DNA of 64,000 bases from Streptomyces sp. SW4 (lineage in GTDB: Bacteria > Actinomycetota > Actinomycetes > Streptomycetales > Streptomycetaceae). The translations under genes were made by a program, and so were the position numbers. The DNA lies in the NCBI GenBank assembly GCA_003248315.1, contig QKWM01000004.1:3593001-3657000 (forward strand), given 5' to 3'. Positions 39,727 to 46,852 of the stretch are shown here, piece after piece. The stretch's first letter is position 1. Each line of letters opens with the position of its first letter. The notes under the pieces were generated by a model. It was not told the origin of the DNA. It searched no databases and saw only the letters and a list, made by a program, of their open reading frames with translations.

Positions 39727-39748
39727 CCGGTTCCCCACGGGGAACCGG
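39727..39748. promoter_or_regulatory. 22-base perfect palindrome upstream of aceE
   Basis: CCGGTTCCCC-AC-GGGGAACCGG in the 446-base gap between aceE and the DUF3052 gene, about 140 bases from the aceE start. No gene ends here, so an operator for aceE is more likely than a terminator. The rest of the gap (39749-40034) shows nothing else I can assign. Confidence 0.55.
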
Positions 39749-40034
39749 GGCACGTTCATTCGAGACTCGTACCCAGGGATGGTTCCCAATTACGCAAACG
39801 GGGCAGAAGGGTGTGGTGTACGTCACCTTCGGTCCGGGACGGCATGGCTGGAGTTGCGGCGACACGGCCGGGATCGTCACCGTTTCGGCGGTCCCAGCCG
39901 CCGGGTACTTGCGCGATCCGTCCCGCCCGTGTGGACTACGGCCAATGCTTCGCGCACGCGCGTGGCTGAGATTCCCCAGGCCCCGGACGGGACCCGGGGC
40001 ACCCCCATTCCAAGACATGATCAGGAGGCAACCC

Positions 40035-40472
40035 GTGAGCGCGACCGCGGACCACGCGGAGGAGCGGACGAACCCTGCCGCCAGGCTGGGGTTCCAGCCC
40101 GGGCAGGTGGTCCAGGAGATCGGCTACGACGAGGACGTGGACCAGGAGCTCCGCGAGGCCATCGAGAGCGCCGTCGAGGGCGACCTGGTGGACGAGGACT
40201 ACGACGACGTGGCCGACGCCGTTGTGCTGTGGTTCCGTGACGACGACGGCGACCTGACGGATGCGCTGGTGGATGCCACCACGTACATCGAAGAGGGCGG
40301 CGCGATCCTGCTCCTCACGCCGAAGACCGGACGTTCCGGATACGTCGAGCCCAGTGACATCTCGGAAGCCGCGACGACGGCGGGGCTGACCGCCTCCAAG
40401 AGCGTCAGCGTCGGCAAGGACTGGAGCGGCAGCCGGCTGGCGACGCCGAAGGCCGCCAAGTCCAAGCGGTAG
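40035..40472 (+). CDS. DUF3052 family protein
   Basis: Small acidic protein of 145 residues, conserved in actinobacteria next to aceE; function unknown. GTG start with AGGAGG six bases upstream. Core: LGFQPGQVVQEIGYDEDVD, DLVDEDYDDVADAVVLWF and AILLLTPKTGRSGYVEPSDI. Ends in a basic Lys-rich tail (KAAKSKR). Intact. A strong terminator follows. Confidence 0.88.
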   Translation: MSATADHAEERTNPAARLGFQPGQVVQEIGYDEDVDQELREAIESAVEGDLVDEDYDDVADAVVLWFRDDDGDLTDALVDATTYIEEGGAILLLTPKTGRSGYVEPSDISEAATTAGLTASKSVSVGKDWSGSRLATPKAAKSKR

Positions 40473-40505
40473 TCCCCACCGTCCCGGCTCCGTCCCCGTG
40501 ACACC

Positions 40506-40544
40506 GGGCGGACGGGCCGACGCCAGCCGTCGGCCCGTCCGCCC
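40506..40544. terminator. 17-base-pair hairpin terminator after DUF3052 gene
   Basis: GGGCGGACGGGCCGACG at 40506-40522 pairs with 40528-40544 around CCAGC, separating this gene from the peroxiredoxin. Confidence 0.8.
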
Positions 40545-40609
40545 TGCCGTCGTGACCCCTGCGTAGGGTGTTCCCAGCGAACATCGGCTCCGAAGGGACG
40601 AACACGACG

Positions 40610-41067
40610 ATGGCGATCCAGGTCGGCGACAAGGCCCCGACTTCGAGCTCAAGGACAACCACGGCGCCACGGTGCGGCTGTCCGACTTCCGCGGCCGGAA
40701 GAACGTGGTGCTGCTCTTCTACCCGTTCGCCTTCACCGGCGTGTGCACCGGCGAGCTCTGCGAGGTCCGCGACAACCTGCCGCAGTTCTCCGACCGCGAC
40801 ACCCAGGTGCTCGCCGTCTCCAACGACTCCATCCACACCCTGCGCGTCTTCGCCGAGCAGGAGGGCCTGGAGTACCCGCTGCTCTCCGACTTCTGGCCGC
40901 ACGGCGACGTCTCGCGCGCGTACGGTGTCTTCGACGAGGACAAGGGCTGCGCCGTGCGCGGCACCTTCATCATCGACAAGGAGGGCGTGGTGCGCTGGAC
41001 CGTCGTCAACGGCCTGCCGGACGCCCGCGACCTCGGCGAGTACGTCAAGGCGCTCGACACCCTGTGA
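40610..41067 (+). CDS. peroxiredoxin, AhpE/Bcp type
   Basis: Reduces peroxides through a Cys thiol. ATG start MAIQVGDKAP. The peroxidatic Cys is in FYPFAFTGVCTGELC, with a second Cys five residues on. FIIDKEGVVRWTVVNGLPDAR is the family C-terminal segment. One base is missing in CCCC just after the tenth codon (near 40636), so the catalytic part is out of frame with the start. About 152 residues. It lies just before the Ter cluster in the same direction, and an oxidative-stress link is plausible. Confidence 0.9.
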
Positions 41068-41205
41068 TTCGTCGGCCGCAAGGCCTGCGAGCGGCGGGAA
41101 CCCGTCACTAGGATCGAATCGTTGATCCGGTATCCACCGCAATCCACCGCACGACATCCGACGCACGACGGGGCGAGGGCGCCCCTGGACACCAATGGAG
41201 GACTC

Positions 41206-41781
41206 GTGGGAGTCAGCCTCAGCAAGGGCGGCAACGTATCGCTGACCAAGGAGGCCCCCGGCCTGACCGCGGTCATCGTCGGTCTGGGGTGGGACGTCCG
41301 CACCACGACCGGCACCGACTTCGACCTGGACGCCAGCGCGCTGCTGCTGAACAGCGCCGGCAAGGTCGCCAGCGACCAGCACTTCATCTTCTTCAACAAC
41401 CTCAAGAGCCCGGACGGCTCCGTCGAGCACACCGGTGACAACCTCACCGGTGAGGGCGAGGGCGACGACGAGCAGATCAAGGTCGACCTGGCCAATGTGC
41501 CGGCCGACGTCGAGAAGATCGTCTTCCCGGTCTCGATCTACGACGCCGAGAACCGCCAGCAGTCCTTCGGCCAGGTCCGCAACGCCTTCATCCGCGTGGT
41601 GAACCAGGCGGGCGGCGCCGAGATCGCCCGCTACGACCTCAGCGAGGACGCCTCCACGGAGACCGCGATGGTCTTCGGCGAGCTGTACCGGCACGGCGCG
41701 GAGTGGAAGTTCCGCGCCATCGGCCAGGGCTACGCCTCCGGCCTGCGCGGCATCGCGCAGGACTTCGGCGTGAACGTCTGA
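41206..41781 (+). CDS. terD: TerD-family calcium-binding stress protein (copy 1)
   Basis: 191 residues, intact, GTG start with GGAGG upstream. Begins VGVSLSKGGNVSLTKEAPGL. Carries the acidic metal-binding signature DFDLDASALLL and GDNLTGEGEGDDEQIKVDL, then RYDLSEDASTETAMVFGELY and GLRGIAQDFGVNV. TerD proteins bind calcium and take part in tellurite, phage and envelope-stress responses in other bacteria; the mechanism is unresolved. Followed by a hairpin and a close paralogue (terD copy 2). Confidence 0.93.
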   Translation: MGVSLSKGGNVSLTKEAPGLTAVIVGLGWDVRTTTGTDFDLDASALLLNSAGKVASDQHFIFFNNLKSPDGSVEHTGDNLTGEGEGDDEQIKVDLANVPADVEKIVFPVSIYDAENRQQSFGQVRNAFIRVVNQAGGAEIARYDLSEDASTETAMVFGELYRHGAEWKFRAIGQGYASGLRGIAQDFGVNV

Positions 41782-41796
41782 GCGAGCAGCTCGTCC

Positions 41797-41831
41797 GTCC
41801 GGCGCCGCACGGTTTGCGTGCGGCGCCGGAC
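41797..41831. terminator. 15-base-pair hairpin between the two terD genes
   Basis: GTCCGGCGCCGCACG at 41797-41811 pairs with 41817-41831 around GTTTG. It may terminate or attenuate transcription so that the two terD genes are expressed at different levels. Confidence 0.7.
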
Positions 41832-41874
41832 GCGCAGAACAACCAGGTACCGGCACCCGGGAGGGACCAGCAAC

Positions 41875-42449
41875 ATGGGCGTCACGCTTGCCAAGGGGGC
41901 AATGTCTCCCTGTCCAAGGCCGCACCGAACCTCACTCAGGTGATGATCGGTCTCGGCTGGGACGCGCGCTCCACCACCGGAGCCCCCTTCGACCTCGACG
42001 CCAGTGCGCTGATGTGCACCGGTGGCCGGGTGATGGGCGACGAGTGGTTCGTCTTCTACAACCAGCTCAAGAGCCCGGACGGCTCGGTGGAGCACACCGG
42101 TGACAACCTCACCGGTGAGGGCGACGGCGACGACGAGTCGCTGCTGGTCGACCTGTCCAAGGTCCCCGCCCAGTGCGACAAGATCATCTTCCCGGTGTCG
42201 ATCCACATGGCCGACGAGCGCGGCCAGACCTTCGGCCAGGTCAGCAACGCCTTCATCCGGGTCGTCAACCAGGCCGACGGCCAGGAGCTCGCCCGCTACG
42301 ACCTGAGCGAGGACGCCTCCACGGAGACCGCGATGATCTTCGGCGAGCTCTACCGCTACCAGGGCGAGTGGAAGTTCCGCGCGGTCGGGCAGGGGTACGC
42401 GTCGGGGCTGCGGGGCATCGCTCTAGACTTCGGAGTCAACGTTTCGTAA
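41875..42449 (+). CDS. terD: TerD-family calcium-binding stress protein (copy 2)
   Basis: About 191 residues, clearly a tandem duplicate of copy 1. MGVTLAKGGNVSLSKAAPNL, FDLDASALMCTGGRV, GDNLTGEGDGDDESLLVDL, YDLSEDASTETAMIFGELYR and LRGIALDFGVNVS. It has a Cys in the metal-binding region (ALMC) where copy 1 has Leu. One base is missing in the G run at about 41897, eight codons in. ATG with GGAGGGA upstream. Confidence 0.92.
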
Positions 42450-42478
42450 AGCCGAGTACGGCGACGGGGGAGGCCCTC

Positions 42479-42495
42479 CCCAAGCTTCGCTTGGG
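42479..42495. other. hairpin upstream of the DUF475 gene
   Basis: CCCAAGC-TTC-GCTTGGG, with extra partial pairing outside (GGAGGCCCTCC and GTGGGACTCC). It lies 30 bases before the GTG of the DUF475 gene, in the 75-base gap after terD copy 2. Could be an attenuator or an RNA stability element. Confidence 0.5.
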
Positions 42496-42524
42496 TGGGA
42501 CTCCTAACAAGGATTGGGTAGCCA

Positions 42525-43663
42525 GTGGTTCTGAAAACCTTCGGCTGGTCGTTCGCGGTCACCGCGGCCGGCCTGGTCGCGGCGGTCTTCTACGGGGGGT
42601 GGGCCGCCTTCGGTGTCGTGGCGATCCTCTCCGTCCTGGAGATCTCGCTGTCCTTCGACAACGCGGTGGTCAACGCCGGAATCCTGAAGAAGATGAATGC
42701 CTTCTGGCAGAAGATCTTCCTCACCATCGGCATCCTGATCGCCGTCTTCGGCATGCGGCTGGTCTTCCCGGTCGTCATCGTCGCCGTCAGTGCCCAGCTC
42801 GGGCCGATCGAGGCCGTCGACCTCGCACTCACCGACAAGGACCGCTACCAGGAGCTGGTGACCGACGCGCACCCGTCGATCGCCGCGTTCGGTGGCATGT
42901 TCCTGCTGATGATCTTCCTGGACTTCATCTTCGAGGACCGGGACATCAAGTGGCTCGGCTGGCTGGAGCGCCCGCTGGCCAAGCTCGGCAGGATCGACAT
43001 GCTGTCGGTCTGCATCGCCCTGATCGTCCTGCTGATCTCGGCCACCTTCTTCGGCGCCCACGCCCACCAGCACGGCGGCACGCACGCCGACAAGACGGAG
43101 ACGGTGTTCCTGTCCGGCATCGCCGGCCTGATCACGTACATGATCGTCGGGGTCTCTCCGGGTTCTTCGAGGACAAGCTCGAAGAGGAGGAGGAGCGCGA
43201 GCACGAGGCCGAGGAGCAGGCCGCGCGCGAGGGCAAGCCCAAGTCGGCGATCAAGCTGGCCGGCAAGGCCGCGTTCTTCATGTTCCTCTACCTGGAGGTG
43301 CTGGACGCGTCGTTCTCCTTCGACGGCGTCATCGGCGCCTTCGCCATCACCAACGACATCGTCCTGATGGCCCTGGGCCTCGGCATCGGCGCCATGTACG
43401 TCCGTTCGCTGACGGTGTACCTGGTCCGCGAGGGCACCCTCGACGAGTACGTCTACCTGGAGCACGGCGCCCACTACGCGATCGGCGCCCTGGCGATCGT
43501 CCTCCTGGTGACCATCCAGTACGAGATCCACGAGTTCATCACCGGCATGATCGGCGTCGTCCTCATCGGCGCCTCCTTCCTCTCCTCCGTCCGCCGCAAC
43601 CGCGCGATCGCCGCGGCCGAGGGCGGATCGGCACCCAAGACGGAGGTCTCCTCCGGGGTGTGA
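42525..43663 (+). CDS. TerC-superfamily DUF475 integral membrane protein
   Basis: About 380 residues, eight or more hydrophobic helices. GTG start VVLKTFGWSFAVTAAGL. The acidic membrane motifs of TerC proteins are present twice: VLEISLSFDNAVVNAGIL and LEVLDASFSFDGVIGAFAI. A highly charged cytoplasmic loop (FEDKLEEEEEREHEAEEQ) separates the halves. One base is missing in the G run near 43150, just before that loop. TerC relatives are thought to export manganese or calcium; with TerD they form membrane-linked stress complexes (established proposal). Confidence 0.85.
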
Positions 43664-43817
43664 AACACCCCCGGAGCGGGTCCGGTTCGCTCCCGGTGCG
43701 CCCGCACCGCTGGTGTGAACCCGCCCGCCGTGAGGAACGCTTCTGCGGGCGGCCGTCGAGGACGACTCCTCGGCGGCCGCCCCGTTTCTCGACGAGGCAC
43801 CGGACGTGGGGGCGGGC

Positions 43818-44555
43818 ATGGGTTTCCTGGACAGACTGTGGCGCGGCCGTGAGACCGACTTCGACTCGGGCAACGCGGCGACCAACGCGATCGAGCTGAC
43901 CAAACGGCACAGCCAGGTCTCCCTGACCAAACAGGGCGCGGCCACCGGCCATCTGCGCATCAACCTCGCCTGGCGGATGCGCACCTCCGACCTCTCCGGC
44001 TCGCAGCGGGAGAGCCTGCTGCGCCACCCCCTCAGGGCGCTCAAGCCCCCGGAGGTCCTCGGCCACAGCCAGAGCATGGTCAACGTCGACCTCGACCTCG
44101 GCTGCCTCTACGAACTCCAGGACGGCGCCAAGGGCGTCGTCCAGCCCCTCGGCGGCTTCTTCGGCGACATCAACGCCGCGCCCTACGTCAAGCTCAGCGG
44201 CGACGACCGGTTCGGCTCGGCCTCCGGCGAGACGATCTACATCAACCTCGACCAGCGGGACGCCATCAAGCGGCTGCTGGTCTTCGCCTACATCTACGAC
44301 CAGACGCCCGCCTTCGACCGCACCCAGGCCATCGTCACGCTCTACCCGAGCAACGGCCCCCGCATCGAGATCAGCCTCGACGAACGCCACCCGCAGGCCC
44401 GCTCCTGCGCCGTGGTGATGATCGAGAACGTCAAGGGCGAGATCCTCGTCCGCCGCGAGGTGAAGTTCGTCTACGGCTTCCAGGGCGAACTGGACCGGCT
44501 GTACGGGTGGGGCCTGCAGTGGGGGAGGGGCTACAAGGCCAAGGCGGAGCGGTAG
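43818..44555 (+). CDS. TerA/TerD-like protein
   Basis: 245 residues, intact. ATG at 43818 (MGFLDRLWRGRETDF); a GTG four codons upstream is an alternative. Domain: IELTKRHSQVSLTKQGAATG, NVDLDLGCLYELQDGAKGV, GFFGDINAAPYVKLSGDDR, FAYIYDQTPAFDRTQAIVTL and IEISLDERHPQARSCAVVMI. The Asp-rich motifs match the TerA branch of the TerD superfamily. Same strand as the terD pair and DUF475. Confidence 0.85.
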   Translation: MGFLDRLWRGRETDFDSGNAATNAIELTKRHSQVSLTKQGAATGHLRINLAWRMRTSDLSGSQRESLLRHPLRALKPPEVLGHSQSMVNVDLDLGCLYELQDGAKGVVQPLGGFFGDINAAPYVKLSGDDRFGSASGETIYINLDQRDAIKRLLVFAYIYDQTPAFDRTQAIVTLYPSNGPRIEISLDERHPQARSCAVVMIENVKGEILVRREVKFVYGFQGELDRLYGWGLQWGRGYKAKAER

Positions 44556-44579
44556 CGGCGGGCGCGGCCCGCGCCGCGC

Positions 44580-45407
44580 CTACCGCCCGATGAACTGCGG
44601 CCCCTGCGGGGGCATGCGGAACTCCGGGTCCGGCACCACGGCGGCCGCCGGCGGATACCCGTACGCGGCCCGGCGGCCGGCTGCGGATATCCGTAGGCGG
44701 GCTGTGCCGACGGCTGCTGCGGATAGCCGTACGCCGGCTGGGACGGCACCGCGCCCGCCGGGGGCTGCTCCGGCGGCAGCGGACGCGAGACCTCGGCCGT
44801 CGGCGCGGCGGGGCTCACCGCCGGCGCCGCGGGCGTCTGCGCGGGCTGCCCCGCCTCCTGCGCCTCCGACTCGTCCACCGAGATCCCGAAGTCCGTCGCC
44901 AGGCCCTGGAGCCCGTTCGAGTAGCCCTCGCCCAGCGCCCGGAACTTCCAGCCCTCGCCGCGCCGGTACAGCTCTCCGCAGATCAGGGCGGTCTCCTCGC
45001 CCGTCTCCGGCCGGATGTCGAAGGAGGCCAGCGGCTCCGCGTCCGGTGCCGCCGCGTCGTAGAGCAGGATGCGCAGGTCGGGCACCCGGTCGAAGGGGAC
45101 GCCGTCGGCCGAGGCGACCAGCAGGATGCGGCCCACGGACCGCTCCACCCCGGACAGGTCCGTCTGGATCGTGTCGGTCAGGCCGTCGGCGCTCCGCTTC
45201 TTGCCGAGCCGCCAGACCTTCCCGAGGGGTGGCGGGCTGGTTGTAGAAGACGAAGTCGTCGTCGGAGCGCACGCGGTCGTCCGGGCCCAGCAGCAGTGCG
45301 GAGGCGTCGACCTCGGGCACCCCCTGCCGGGGCGTCCAGCGCAGCACGGCGCGTACCGTGGTGGCTTCCAGCGGGACGTTGGACCCCTTCAGCATCGCGT
45401 GCGTCAT
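44580..45407 (-). CDS. TerD-domain protein with Tyr-Gly-Tyr-Pro rich C-terminal tail
   Basis: About 276 residues on the opposite strand to the rest of the Ter genes. Start ATG at 45407 (MTHAMLKGSNVPL); an ATG three codons earlier is possible. TerD core: VPEVDASALLLGPDDRV, DDDFVFYNQPA, GVERSVGRILLVASADGV, GEETALICGELYRRGEGWKF. From about residue 185 a Pro/Ala-rich linker leads into repeats of AYGYPQQ and AYGYPQP and ends RMPPQGPQFIGR. Two single bases are missing (near 45228 and 44680). Such tails often mediate self-association or membrane-surface binding; here that is inference. Confidence 0.83.
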   Translation of the reverse strand: MTHAMLKGSNVPLEATTVRAVLRWTPRQGVPEVDASALLLGPDDRVRSDDDFVFYNQPATPREGLAARQEAERRRPDRHDPDGPVRGGAVRGPHPAGRLGRRRPLRPGARPAHPALRRGGTGRGAAGLLRHPAGDGRGDRPDLRRAVPARRGLEVPGAGRGLLERAPGPGDGLRDLGGRVGGAGGGAARADARGAGGEPRRADGRGLASAAAGAAPGGRGAVPAGVRLSAAAVGTARLRISAAGRRAAYGYPPAAAVVPDPEFRMPPQGPQFIGR

Positions 45408-45591
45408 GCCCGTCATCCTGCCCTCTCGGTCCTGGTCACGACAACGCGGGGCGGGCTCGCGGGTTGCCGGCTCCATCGACGGGTTACCTGGAATTCATGC
45501 CCGGCGGGAACCCGGACACGGATTGCTACGTACTATTACCGGCCACCTTCGGACGGTTCACAGGTCGCCCAGACACCACGGGGGAGTTCAT

Positions 45592-46757
45592 ATGCGTCAT
45601 TTCGGGCACGTCGCGCCTGAGGTGCGGAAGCGTCTCTTCCACAAGGAGCCCGTCACCTTCACCGCGGACTCCCCGGCCCGGCTGCTGTCCGCGGCCCTGG
45701 GCGCCACGCTGTACAGCCCGGCCACCCGGCCCCGCCTCGCCGACGACGTGCTCAAGCAGGGCGGACGCGGTGTCGTCTCGATGGTGCTGTGCCTGGAGGA
45801 CTCCATCGACGACGCCGACGTCACGGCCGGCGAGGAGAACCTGGTGCGCCAGCTCACCGACCTCGCCGCTCGCCCCGGGGCGGACGTGCCCCTGCTGTTC
45901 GTCCGGGTCCGCACCCCCGAGCAGATCCCCGACCTCGTCCGCCGCCTCGGCGGGGCCGTCCGGCTGCTGTCCGGATTCGTACTGCCCAAGTTCACCGAGG
46001 AACGCGGCATGCCGTTCCTGGAGGCCCTCTCCGGCGCGGAGGCCGCCAGCGGCCGCCGGCTGTTCGCCATGCCCGTCCTGGAGTCGCCCGAGCTGCTGTA
46101 CCGGGAGTCCCGGGTGCCCACCCTCGAGGGCATCTTCCGCGCGGTCGACAAGTACCGCGACCGCGTCCTCGCCCTGCGCCTGGGCGTGACCGACTTCTGC
46201 TCCTCCTACGGCCTGCGCCGGGCCCCCGACATGACGGCCTACGACGTCCAGGTCGTCGCCTCCGTCATCTCCGACGTGGTGAACATGCTCGGCAGGGCCG
46301 ACGGCACCGGCTTCACCGTGACCGGGCCGGTGTGGGAGTACTTCCGGGTCCAGGAGCGCATGTTCAAGCCGCAGCTGCGGCAGAGCCCCTTCCTCCAGGT
46401 GCAGGCCGCCGAGCTGCGCCAGAAGCTGATCGAACACGCCATGGACGGCCTGCTCCGCGAGATCTCCCTGGACCACGCCAACGGCCTGCTCGGCAAGACC
46501 TGCATCCACCCCTCCCACGTGCTGCCCGTCCACGCACTGTCCGTGGTCAGCCACGAGGAGTTCAGTGACGCCCAGGACATCCTGCGGCCGGAACGCGGCG
46601 GCGGGGGTGTGCTCAGGTCGGCGTACACCAACAAGATGAACGAGGTGAAGCCGCACCGCGCCTGGGCCGAGCGGACGCTGCTGCGCGCCGAGGCCTTCGG
46701 GTGGCGAACGAGGACATCGGCTTCGTGGAACTGCTCGCCGCCGGACTGCCCGGCTGA
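45592..46757 (+). CDS. HpcH/HpaI aldolase/citrate lyase-like protein of the Ter cluster
   Basis: About 389 residues, ATG start MRHFGHVAPEVRKRLF. TIM-barrel lyase family that normally splits acyl-CoA or 2-keto acids with a metal ion. VVSMVLCLEDSIDDADV and VLPKFTEERGMPFLEAL hold the likely metal-binding acids; LRLGVTDFCSSYGLRR and GKTCIHPSHVLPVHAL are characteristic. One base is missing in GGG near 46700 (FG-VANED). Members of this subfamily are known from Ter gene neighbourhoods, where they may make or modify a small molecule; the substrate is unknown. Divergent from the tailed terD gene across 184 bases. Confidence 0.82.
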
Positions 46758-46762
46758 TCACC

Positions 46763-46852
46763 AGGACGCCATGAACGACGCACGCGACTGAGCACAAGGA
46801 CGCCATGAACGACGCACGCGACTGAGCACAAGGACCCCATGAACGACGCACG
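46763..46852. repeat. 34-base tandem repeat copying the start of the next gene
   Basis: Two full copies (46763-46796 and 46797-46830) and a partial third that runs into the next gene. Each copy holds ATGAACGACGCACGCGACTGA, a six-codon ORF, MNDARD. In the third copy one base changes so that the frame continues as MNDARDDIQDG. Confidence 0.9.
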
